Notes under the pieces: generated by a model | Told to the model about the DNA's origin: nothing | The model's database searches: none | The model's input: only the letters and a program-made list of their open reading frames with translations | Made by a program: the position numbers and the translations under genes | Assembly (NCBI RefSeq): GCF_000001735.4 | Contig: NC_003074.8 | Coordinates: forward strand, 15,879,261 to 15,943,260 | Direction: 5' to 3' | Length of the DNA stretch: 64,000 bases | From: Arabidopsis thaliana | Taxonomy: Eukaryota > Streptophyta > Magnoliopsida > Brassicales > Brassicaceae | Part shown: piece by piece, positions 1 to 9,964 of the stretch | Position numbering within the stretch: the stretch's first letter is position 1 | Layout: the number at the start of each line of letters is the position of its first letter

Positions 1-503
1 AAATAATTAAAGCTCATGGCTTTGTAGCTCTTATTACAGGACTTGTTGTCATATCCAAGAATAAAAGCCATACCTTCGTTGTAACGATCACCGAGTTCGA
101 TCCACTTGGTTACACCAGTTAAAGGGTTCCAAACGACGAATCTTGAATCTTTTTGGGAGGTGCATAACAACAAGCCATCACAGTGAAAGACTCGATCTAT
201 ATTGAACTGAGCTGCTGAATTCTTAGAGTGAGGATCGACTAAGCTGACCTCATTTTTAACCTCTAGAGATGGAGTAGTTCCATGGAGATTGACGTTTATA
301 GGACAAATCCTGTAGTTCTTCGTCAACGTGAGAGGTTGAAACTGCTTTGCGGCTTTTTCAATGTGCTTTCTTGCGAATCTCTTGTCATCTTTGAATAAAC
401 GATTCCATTCTTTGCAACTGGATCGTAATCGCTTCAGAGATGTGGCCGGAACAAAACAGAGTATCTCTTCTACTAAATCCTTTGGAAGCTCCGGTAACGT
501 CAT
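1..503 (-). CDS. F-box/FBA-type protein, 5' part (cut by window edge)
   Basis: The reading frame opens with ATG at 501-503 on the minus strand and stays open to the left edge, about 167 codons. The N-terminus (LPELPKDLVEEILCFVP, then LKRLRSSCKEWNRLF) is a clear F-box, the module that binds SKP1/ASK in SCF ubiquitin ligases. It is followed by the VWNPLTG..KWIE signature typical of the plant F-box-associated (FBA_1) domain, which selects the substrate. No stop or frameshift is visible in the part present. The substrate is unknown, as for most members of this large, fast-evolving family. The C-terminal half of the FBA domain lies outside the window, so intactness cannot be judged. Confidence 0.85.
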   Translation of the reverse strand, partial: MTLPELPKDLVEEILCFVPATSLKRLRSSCKEWNRLFKDDKRFARKHIEKAAKQFQPLTLTKNYRICPINVNLHGTTPSLEVKNEVSLVDPHSKNSAAQFNIDRVFHCDGLLLCTSQKDSRFVVWNPLTGVTKWIELGDRYNEGMAFILGYDNKSCNKSYKAMSFNY

Positions 504-2609
504 TTTTGATCACTGAAGAAAACGGCAAGTGGCTCTCAATATAGTCTAGGGCTTTCCATCTTTCATTTCAAGATAACTGGTTATGTGCATTTAGTTTAAA
601 ATTATAACTTTTAACCGGATAAACCGATAATCAATACCAAAGGATTTGGATAAGTTTTTTTAGTCACTCACTTTATCTGCCAGCAAGCAACACAACAAAA
701 CCGATAAGTTTTGGCCTTAGAATCCTCCTTGTCCTAAATTAAAATATCATTAATAAGAATCTTCCATTAATTAGTGGATCTCTTATCAATAGATTTAGTG
801 CATGATTTAGCCTAAATTTTTTTTAAAACTTTGATTACTTACCAATCGTGTTGTAATTTTATTTTTAAACTTACAGCCCAGTTTTTCTTTTTTTTTTTAA
901 GTTGTAGTAGAGTAAATTCTCAAATCCTTATTTTCTTGGCTGTAGAGATTTTAATTCATTAAATAAATACAAAAAATTGAAATTATCAACATAAATATAT
1001 AACAAAAAAAATAAAGATAAGTTTTTTAAAAAACTGATAATTATCAAACTTAAAAGAAAAAAAACAATTTATTTTATCAAGAATTCATAGGATTTTTTTC
1101 TATCATCATAATATATTTATTTAAAATAGTAATACAAGGCATTTTATTTACTATAAAAAATATATTTTATTACAATTATTATATTTATTAATCTATTTTT
1201 TATAAATATTTAAAATCAAAACTTACAGCAATAATTCTATAGCAATAAAACTATAAAAGCTACTATTATAGCCAACATAGCTACAGCAAAATCTCTATAG
1301 AATTTGTTTTACAGTTACAGCCCAACCAATCACTCATTTAGTTCCTTAACTTTAAGTAGTGTATTTGTAAGATAGAGAGAAAAAACACCAATTAGTATAT
1401 TTGCAACATAGCATGATTGGCTTTAGTGGTAGAACTGAAGAACTTTAAAAGTGAATGAGTGATGAATTCTAGTTGTACAACTTGTAACTTGGGTGAAAAG
1501 ATAACTCAGATAAAATACCAGTAGAAAAGCTTTGTTCATGTTTAATGAATCACTTTTGTTAAGGACATAGAAAAGCTTGAAAAATTGAAACATAATTATG
1601 ATCTCTTCTTTAGAAATCTGCTCTACAAGAAGAGATTTGATCATAAACTTTAGAAAGTTGTGTTTAAAGCAAGGAATAATACTGAGCAATTGAAACATCT
1701 GACAATACAACATCTTACATCTGACAATACAACATCTTAATGAAATATCAGTTCAAAGGATTATTCAAAGCAAGATAAACATCGATCTGTCTGATTTGGA
1801 GTTATTGTTTTGGAATGTTTTTGATTGTGTCAGCTGCTCAACATTTGATGTGATTGATTAGTCTCTGTGTTGGTATTTTGTGGAAAATTTTAGAACTAGC
1901 TTTCAAGTTGATCAATGAAGCTGTAGAGATCGCATAGGCAAAACCATAGTCCTATAAAAGTTAGGTTATATGTTCTGTGTCAAACCTACCGACCAACTAC
2001 CTTTAGCTGAATTGGAAATTAAGTTTTGCATTGAAATCAATTCTTGTAATCTCGTATAATGGGAATCAATCTAGTTTCTTGTTAGATTCTGCTGATTAAT
2101 TGTTTATATATATACTGAGAAAACCAATAGATCTTCTCTATTTTTGTCGTAAACCAGATACAAAGTTATAACAATTAAAAACAGAATATATAAACATGAT
2201 ATTTCTCCAAATATTGTCTCCTTGTTCTTAACTCTTAAGAAATGAATAGTTTTTTCTTATTTCTTACAAAAATATGAAGTTATTATTGAAATATATATTT
2301 CTTTTTATTTATAACAACTTACAGATTAATTGTTTTTTATTTATTCCTCAAATCTATGTTCTTAACTTCTTATCCTTGAGAAATAAATATTCAGTAATTT
2401 TATTATTGGAAGATAAATCTCTTTCCTTTCCAATTATTAAGAATTATATGACACTTACTTTTGATATATTTTTTAATATTGTCCCAAAAAAGGAGGGTGT
2501 TATTTCATTTTCGTAACAGATAAAAAGATCATTTTTCATATTTATTAGAGTCGCACGCGGTGGTGGTATATAGATTCTCCTCTAAAGCTACCGAAGTCGG
2601 AGAAAGGTA
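504..2609. other. AT-rich spacer between two divergent F-box genes
   Basis: About 2.1 kb without a supportable gene. Open frames at 1423-1713 and 2274-2516 have AT-driven composition and no recognisable domain. The right end contains the promoter of the F-box gene at 2610. Short A/T runs and a 22-bp tandem duplication (listed separately) are the only structure I could see. Confidence 0.6.
1695..1738. repeat. 22-bp perfect tandem duplication
   Basis: Two head-to-tail identical copies of a 22-bp unit starting acatctgacaatacaa lie at 1695-1716 and 1717-1738. They are identical by eye, so the duplication is recent or conserved. No function is evident. Confidence 0.9.
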
Positions 2610-3722
2610 ATGGCGTCAGGGAACCTTCCGTGGGAGTTGGAGGAAGAGATATTGTGTCGGCTTCCACTTGGATCTCTTGTTCGGCTAAGATCCGTATGTA
2701 AACACTGGAACGATTTTTTCAACGACAAATGGTTCATCAAGAAAAGTTTGGGTTGTGCACGTCCCCAATTCATAATCCTGCCCGAATCCAAGATTTATTC
2801 GATAGGAACCATCGGTCTGGACGGCGTTGATCCGAAGATAGAGGTGCGTGAGCTAGCTTGTCAGTTTCATTTTGAGGCTGAGAAGTGGGCATTTACCGCG
2901 GCTTGCGATGGATTATTGTTTCGTGACTTTTGGAATCAAGGGGTTACCATTTGGAATCCATGGTTAAGACAGGTTGGGTGGATCGAGTATAAGGAGAACA
3001 GAGATTTCCGTTTTTGCGGTGTAGGATACGATGCTGGTAAACCCGAAAAGGGCTACAAGATCTTTGGGTATTTTAATCGTTTCTATGACACTAAACTGAA
3101 AATCGACCATAGATTTGCGATCTTTGAATGTGCGTCTCAAGCAGTTAAGTTCATTGATTCCCCGGAATGGCCAATGCTGGCAGGTCGAGGTGAATATGTG
3201 TCCTTGAATGGGAATTTGTATTGGACTGCTTACAATGAAGAGACTCGTGAGCATTTTCTCGGAAGCTTTAATTTCTCCACGGAAATATCCATGCGCTTTT
3301 GTCTCCTTCCTTGTGCGAAGCATGTTTCTGGCTTACGAGATAAACTTGTCCTCACTGTATTTAAGGGCGATCGGTTTGCATTGTTAAAGCAATCTCGTAT
3401 ATCAAGTAATACAGAGATTTGGGTAACATAGGACAAGATTAACTCTAGTAATAACGTGGTGTGGTTAAACTTGATGACATTGTCAATACCTGATTTTCCC
3501 TCGCTATTCCATCAGCTTTCTGATATTAGTTACTTCATCCATGACATGACCCTTATCCTGTGCTGTGACGACAATCAAACTGGAGTGGGTTGCATCTTTA
3601 TTGCGAGGGGAGACTTCTGCAAGAAGATTCAAATAGATTCTGTCTTTCTTGGGTTTTCTCAATGTGTCTATCTTCCAAGTTTGACCTCGGTTCCTTTGGA
3701 ATTCAGATCACTACAAGTTTAG
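2610..3722 (+). pseudogene. F-box/FBA gene with one in-frame nonsense codon
   Basis: An intronless frame begins MASGNLPWELEEEILCRLP (F-box) and continues through an FBA_1 domain containing TIWNPWLRQVGWIEY. At 3429-3431 a TAG interrupts the frame, giving a 273-residue product. The same frame resumes immediately and runs another 97 codons to a stop at 3720-3722. Read across the TAG the gene has 369 amino-acid codons, the usual size of this family, and the sequence around it (TEIWVT, stop, DKI) matches the family's IWVTK-type segment, where Lys (AAG) would differ from TAG by one base. I infer a recent single-base loss. The 273-residue form keeps the whole F-box and could still bind SKP1, so it may not be fully dead. 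An alternative is a sequencing error or a polymorphic allele. Confidence 0.85.
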
Positions 3723-3788
3723 AATTTCGATTTTTCGAGTACAAATAGTCTTTGAAATGTGATTCTGTTTTCATGTCCTTTATATAAT

Positions 3789-5037
3789 ACTAAATGAATA
3801 TCACGCTACGAGTGAGTTTGTTTTGAAAATTGTGAAGCGTGAGTTTGTTTTGAAAATTGTGAAAAAAAAATTACTGATTGTTCTTGCTAATTTATGTTTA
3901 TTTTTTATTCGTTATTATGTAGTTAATAAAACTAAATCTATCTTATGTAATTACAATTTTTTAGATTAGAACTTATTTTCGTACTTGAAATATAACCTGG
4001 CAAAAAGACTTACTTGTCAGCTGAGACCTCTTGCTTATTCGCGTAATATCCTTCATCGTCCTCATGGCTCTAAGTTGTTTTTATCCTTTTTAAATGGGAT
4101 TTATTAAACTTTCTCGTTTATATTTTCAGAGGATACAAAAGTTCTAACTGCACAATACGGACCTAAAGCAAGAACGAAAAAGAACGAAAATGCTGAGAAG
4201 GCTTGTTTGAAGTCATATGGAAGCCTTAAACCGGATAGATTGGTAATCGTAAACGCGTTTAGTTTTCAGAAGGAGGCTTGTTTTGTATAGTACAGGTGAT
4301 TCTTGGTTTTTAGATTAGAATTTCTTTTGCTTTGAATATTGATAGGAAAAGTTGAAAAAGAGTATGAAACGATACTAAAAAGGACGCTACAGAGTATTTG
4401 TGTTTTGAGAGTTGTTCCAAATACCACCACCTCAGTGATAATTCAGGTGAGTAGCTATTCAATGTTGTGTATGTATATTGTCAACTTGAGTTGTATCTGA
4501 TGTTTTCATTTTGTAATTTCCGTGTAGGTTGTACATGATGGTGGTTCTGTATCGTTTTTATGTTCCTTGCACCTTGGTAAACATTTACTAATGCTTTCTG
4601 AAACACATATGGTATAAACAATGTATGTTTGAGTATTTATAGAGTTTATAGTAGTGAAAGTTTGTAATCCCATAAACTGAGAGTGTGAATATGTTTTTGT
4701 GTAACTTTTACTGTAAATTTTTCTTTTGAAATGGTTATTTAATTTTATATATTTCATATATTAGATATATTCTAAACGTTTTTTGTTAAATATTCTAAAC
4801 ATTTTATAAACTTTAAATAACTATAATATTTATCTTTAATAAAGTATAACATTAATAAAGTCCTAAGATTTCTCCTTTTTAAAAGTAATTAGAATTGATG
4901 GAGATATATTAGATAAGGAAATGCTAATAATTAGGAATATTAATTAAATTATAATAATTAATGCCAATGGGATTCCTTGTAAATAAATTCCAACTTGAGG
5001 ATTTATTGTAAAATGGCTGTAAAAATGTATATGTAGA
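3789..5037 (-). mobile_element. Putative non-autonomous Helitron carrying an RRP46 gene piece
   Basis: On the minus strand the right end reads TCTACATATACATTTTTACA, preceded by A. It matches, over about 80 bp, the terminus of another Helitron-like element ending at 39430. At the left end (3789) the minus strand shows a small GC-containing hairpin (CACTCGTAGCGTG) about a dozen bases before a terminal TTTAGT, one base off the canonical Helitron CTRRT. A (T)-starting 5' end, a 3' hairpin near CTRRT and no terminal inverted repeat are Helitron traits. The element would be about 1.25 kb and encloses the RRP46-like exons. The right end is well supported; the left end is inferred and degenerate. Confidence 0.5.
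4018..4548 (+). pseudogene. RRP46-like exosome subunit gene fragment
   Basis: Four exon-like blocks in order encode parts of the RNase PH-like exosome subunit RRP46. They are 4018-4080 (QLRPLAYSRNILHRPHGSK), from about 4130 after an AG acceptor (DTKVLTAQYGPKARTKKNEN and following), 4348-4446 (KVEKEYETILKRTLQSICVL and following, ending IIQ at a GT donor), and 4528-4548 (VVHDGGS after an AG). Introns are retained, so this is a DNA-level copy and not a processed transcript. The second block switches frame after EKAC, and the expected EVIWKP segment continues in another frame with stops. The N-terminal start and the C-terminal half are missing. RRP46 family membership is from memory of the Arabidopsis protein. 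It cannot encode a functional subunit. Confidence 0.75.
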
Positions 5038-5816
5038 TATTGAATCAACGTGATTTAGATGAGATTGTACATAAAAAAAAAATGTCATGTGGTGTACTGG
5101 TAATTAATAATCATTATAAATCATAACCTATAAATGTCTTATAAAATAATATAATTTGAAAACTATTATATATAATACATAATTATTAAGTTTTAAAAAT
5201 TAGTATTTAACAAAAAAAATTGTCCCCGATATATTGTGGGTTAAAATTTTGTTTAAGTAATGCGATATTAGCTAAAAAACAATCTTGAAAAATATATAAA
5301 ATATATTTGGCCAGCTTTTCAGTACTTTTTAATTAAATATCAATTATATGGATGAAACTCGATTCTCGTAGGGGTTGATATATTAAAACAAAGGTCTCAA
5401 AATATAATTGAAATGGGAATATGTTTAAATTCTTAAGAAAATAGCTTGCATCATTGCTTTTTTTTTACTATCATTGAAAACTAAACGCAATCTTCCTCTG
5501 TATTGAAATGACCTTATATGCAACAACGGTATTTATAAGTCTAAAGATCAAATTGATTTAACTTCATAACATACAAGTTTATTGTAATTATTAAAACATA
5601 TTAAAAATAATAAATTTGACTTAACCACAACACACGTTGATCTTTGTCACCACACATTGATCTTTATGCAAAAAATAAAATCTAAAAATCGCTCATTATT
5701 CCTAAACTTAAATATTTTTTGGGAAATATGGGTGTATAACCAATAAAAAAATTATAAATTAAAAAACTAAACTAAAAAACAACCTTTCATTATATTTTTT
5801 GTGTAATGTATATTAT
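5038..5816. other. AT-rich spacer
   Basis: No coding potential or named repeat recognised. The base composition is strongly A+T with many homopolymer runs. Confidence 0.5.
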
Positions 5817-6190
5817 TTACAATTTTGTCCTCATCACCATCACTAATAACCACCACCAAATCATAACACGGCCACCACCACAGGCTACCGTCGCCGCCGT
5901 CACCACCACCACGGCTGCCGCCGTCACAGTCATCACCACCATTGTTGCCGTCATTACAGCCACCGTCACTGCCGCCACCATCACACCACAGTCCGTCACC
6001 ACCATCACCTTTAATCATCCTCACCACCACTTTTAATCACCATCACCACCACCTTTAATCTCTCCCATCAGCACCACAACCTTTTGCCACTCCCACCAGC
6101 ACCGTGACCATAACCACCATCATCACTACCTTTGGTCACTAGTCACTACCACCATCACTTTTGATCACCACCACCACATTTGGTTATTAT
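5817..6190. repeat. Imperfect CAC/CAT-rich low-complexity block
   Basis: The plus strand is built from interleaved CAC, CAT, GCC and ATCACC-like words, with sub-repeats such as accaccatcacctttaatc recurring at the right half. Long open frames on both strands (Thr/Ala/Val-rich on plus, Gly/Asp-rich on minus) follow from the repeat and carry no domain. Best read as an expanded, decaying simple repeat. Confidence 0.8.
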
Positions 6191-7640
6191 ATTTGCCCTC
6201 TATGTTAGTTTTTTTAATTTATACATATAGTGTTATATAGTTAAATAGTTTATCAAATATGGTTATTGTTGCAAATGACCCATATTTTTTTGTGCGTTAA
6301 AGCAAAATAAATGAAATTAGTCAAAGATGTTTTTGTGCAAATAAAACATTCATTCATGTTTACTCTCTTGTCTCTTATTATGATTTCGAGATTATCAATG
6401 TTTCCTTTCTTAATTTGTTAACTACCATTAGACAATATCAATGAGAATACTTATCAACTACTCTATTCAAAAACAGATCAACAAAAAACTCTAGGTCTTT
6501 CTAGAAGGCAAAAATCTTCACATTTTTGTTTTATAGTATATTTAAGTTCACATAAAAACTATATTTAAAAAAAAACAAAATGATTTGATGTCAGATGTTT
6601 GATGGTATTTTTGGTGGAGCGTGAATAATTTATTTTAATGAATTTGGTTAAATAACAAAAGATCTTTTGAAATGTTGAGTATTGTAAAAAAAATTATGGT
6701 ATTACATTTTTTATCGGTTGTGGATTTTTTCTATATATATTTTGAATTATTGAAATTATGTATAGTTAATTAGAATGTTTATAAATCGTATACTATTGAG
6801 AAATATAATTTATGTACTAGTTTATTTAATACATAAATTAGATTTATGTGATATTTATAATGTATGAAAATTTTAAATACAAACATGCATAATCACATAA
6901 ACAAAACATATATGATTTTATTGACTTTACGTTTTAATCGATTCTAAATCATTTATAAATAATATTTTAATTTAGAAATATAGAATAATTGCATCGCATC
7001 CATATCGCAAAGCTATCTATAGTTTTAGCTAAACATATTACTTCATATTGGAATCGAAAGCATTTACAACGGATTATCGTTAGGATCTTTAAAACTTTAA
7101 TGTTATTGCACATATTTCGGCTAAAACATGTTTCCTCCTCACAACTTTTTTTATCCAATATCCATCATTTTGATGAACTCAATATCTGTATCATAACTCT
7201 ATACCGCCTCATATCGTTTTGCTGAAGAGAAAAAAACAACAACGAATTACAACCTTTTTTGTTTGTTTTATAAAAATATTAGCACAAACTCAAAATGATA
7301 AGTGTGGCAAGAGAAAATATTAAAAGAGAAACCATTTTGAGATGTACCACTAGCACAAGCATGAATCCACTTTGGGATATTTGTAGAGCCTAAGATGCGA
7401 TATGACCACAATTTGAGAATTATTACGAAACAAAATGGGTTTTTGGACTTGAAAATAAATAACTTGAGGTTAAGTTTATTAAGGTATAGAATTTTGATGA
7501 CTTCAATCAAATCTTAGAAAGTAAATAAATGAAAGATTTTAAACGATTGTTAGAGAATTTTGCTTATTGCATCAGTGAATGATTAGATAATAAAAATTAT
7601 ATTTAAATTAAATAATACAAAAAAATCCAAAAATAAACCG
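6191..7640. other. AT-rich spacer, probably largely Helitron-derived
   Basis: No supportable gene. It is bounded on the right by a Helitron-type 3' end (7641-7666), so part of this stretch is likely that element's body, but I could not place its 5' end. Confidence 0.4.
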
Positions 7641-7666
7641 CGGTGTAGCGCGGATGATCAACTAGT
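7641..7666 (+). mobile_element. Helitron-type 3' terminus
   Basis: The sequence ccgcggtgtagcgcgg forms a GC-rich stem-loop in an AT-rich background. It is followed ten bases later by CTAGT, the canonical CTRRT end. The next base is G instead of the usual T, so the flank is either altered or this copy is old. Confidence 0.65.
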
Positions 7667-8356
7667 GTAAAGTAAAATTTACTCAAATTGACTCTAATCT
7701 TAACAAAAGTAACTAGAATGACTCCATTTAGCAATGACGAACTAAAATGACTCTAATCTTAAGTAAAAAGACTAATTAACCTTAATCAAAATTAAACCAT
7801 ATTTTTAGCAAAAAAAAAAGAGAATTTTGAATAAAAATAAATACAAAAAGATAAACTAAAAAATAAATAAAGCATGTGGCCGCATTAGGTTTTATTTCCC
7901 CTTTCAGTCTTATTTTTTCTCTTTGCATGTACCTTCTTTTTCGATTTCTAAAATCGAAACCCTAAACTAAATTGGCTTGAATCCAATTTTCCGATTAATA
8001 ACTAGGTCCATACCTAGCAACCGATTAACGTCTAGCTTTTTTTTAACAAGGGGTAAACCAATTTTTTTTTTTAATTGGGCAAACAATAACAAATTACTAA
8101 AGAGTTAATTTTAAAACAGTAAATTTGTTATTACTAAAGAGTTCATTTTAAAACAGTAAATTTGAAAAAAGGTTTCTCAGAGAAGCATGGAACTTTTAAC
8201 GAAAAGATAATACAGTATTCTTTAAAAAACAAAACTTTTGGAATTTTCCCATTCGAAAAAAAGCCAAACGTGAAAAATCCACAGAGACTCACTTCAACAT
8301 TCACACACACTCTCTTCCCCAAAACCATTTCCACAACAATTTCAAAACAAAACAAA
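7667..8356. other. Spacer with promoter and 5' leader of the Expp1-like gene
   Basis: Left part: imperfect repeats of an actctaatctta-like word near 7680-7760. Right part (about 8270-8356): C/A-rich leader typical of a plant 5' UTR just before the ATG at 8357. No convincing TATA box was singled out. Confidence 0.4.
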
Positions 8357-9468
8357 ATGTTCTCTTCGAAAACCCTAACACTCCTCGTCTTCTCCGCCGT
8401 GATTCTAACCGTAGCCTTAGGCGGAGACAGCGGAGGTTCAGGTAACACCAACACTATCTATTCACCATGCTCCGACACCCGAATCCAAAGATCCGATGGA
8501 TTCACATTCGGTATCGCATTCTCTTCTCGTCCCTCCTTCTTCATAAACCAAACGGTTCTTCTCTCTCCCTGTGACCGCCGCCTTTCCCTCGCCGCCATGA
8601 ATTCACAGTTCTCTGTTTTCCGTCCTAAAATCGACGAGATCTCTCTCCTCTCCATCAACACCTCCGCCTTCTTCCCGGTAATTAAATTCCTTATTATCAA
8701 TCGAATTAGTTTAGTTAATTCAGATTAGGAAACACTTAATTAATCTCTGTTCATTATATAGATTTGGTTGACTTTAGTGTTGACTTCGCTCGATTACTAC
8801 TAATTAGATTACTTCATAGTCTTTACTAATAATAGTAAAAGTATCAGATTTGGTTTTATGTGTAAACTATTATGCAAAATGGTATTATAGTAAGTATACT
8901 TGAATTGGTAAGTGTATGATTTGACAATTCATGAACCCTTAATTTGTGGATGTATAATATCTTCAGGACAACTATGGTGGATATATGGTAGCATTCGCGG
9001 GTCGAAAATACGCAGCGAGGTCTATACCGGCTTTTATTGCTAATAGCACCTTCATCGTAACCAGTTTTACTTTGGTATAGCATTTTTGTATATCATATGG
9101 TTCAAGTCTTATACATGTATAGAGTTTTTATTTATGGTGTTCTTATGTTTCTTAAGGTGATGGAGTTTCAGAAAGGTAGGCTTCAGAATCTGTATTGGAA
9201 GAGAGACGGGTGTGCGTCGTGTAAAGGGAATCAAAATTTTGTGTGTCTTAATAAGCAAGATTGTGCGATAAGAACACCGAGCTGTAAAGGTCGGGGAGGT
9301 GCCGTGGACTGTAGTCTCGGGATACAGCTGGCGTTTTCCGGGACTGATAAGCACTTGGCGGTTCTCAACTCGTGGTATGAAGTTGAGAATCTTAAGCAGT
9401 ATTCTCTTTATGGTTTGTATTCAAACCTCAAGAGCTCTTTAACCAATCAGTTCAATAATTTCTTTTGA
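8357..9468 (+). CDS. Expp1-like secreted/membrane-associated protein, 246 aa
   Basis: Three exons with GT-AG introns: 8357-8677, 8967-9074 and 9157-9468 (321+108+312 nt, all phase 0), giving 246 residues. The start is chosen because the ATG opens a classic signal peptide (MFSSKTLTLLVFSAVILTVA); an upstream in-frame extension has no such feature. The mature part has paired cysteines in the last exon (DGCASCKGNQNFVCLNKQDC, then SCKGRGGAVDC), suggesting a disulfide-rich extracytoplasmic protein. From memory this corresponds to the Arabidopsis protein annotated as Expp1 (At3g44150). The biochemical role is not known to me. It is convergent with the Omp85-type gene downstream. Confidence 0.85.
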
Positions 9469-9964
9469 GCTTCTTGAGGAGTAGTATTTGTTTGTTTGTA
9501 TCACGTAAGTTAATCTCTTTGGTGACTTCTCTAATGGTTTATGAAATGTAACACGAAATTGCGGAAATAGTTATGGTTTGGTTCAACCACTACTTGTATT
9601 CAGAGTTAGTCGAGAGTCGAGCCATAGATATACGTACAAATGTAAAAGCAATAGATACTAATTCGCAACAGTGCAACACCATCAAATCAAATGTGTGTTC
9701 TCTTCTCTATGAAACCTGCAGCTTTTCAGACAAAACTCTGGTAGCTGTATATACCAAAACAATGAAAACTTATACCCGTGTAATATTACATGATTTCTAA
9801 TGACAACACTACATTTATCTTCTCAAGATCTCTGTCATATACAGCTTCTCCTTGGACTGTGTTTGCCTCATCTTGTGGCGTTTCTGGTTCCAACGCAAAC
9901 ACAAATATATCTTTGAATCAAGACATTGAATATGTGCTTTTCTTGATTGCTTTATTCTATTTGA
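9469..9964. other. Convergent 3' spacer
   Basis: About 500 bp shared by the 3' UTRs of the Expp1-like gene (plus) and the Omp85-type gene (minus). Small open frames here overlap UTR sequence and show no domain. Confidence 0.5.

Noticed and set aside
1423..1713. 96-codon minus frame
   Set aside because: AT-driven, overlaps the 22-bp duplication, no homology recognised.
5767..6036. Overlapping open frames (Gly/Asp-rich minus, Thr/Ala/Val-rich plus)
   Set aside because: They are translations of a CAC/CAT/GCC simple repeat, open in several frames at once, with no domain or promoter.
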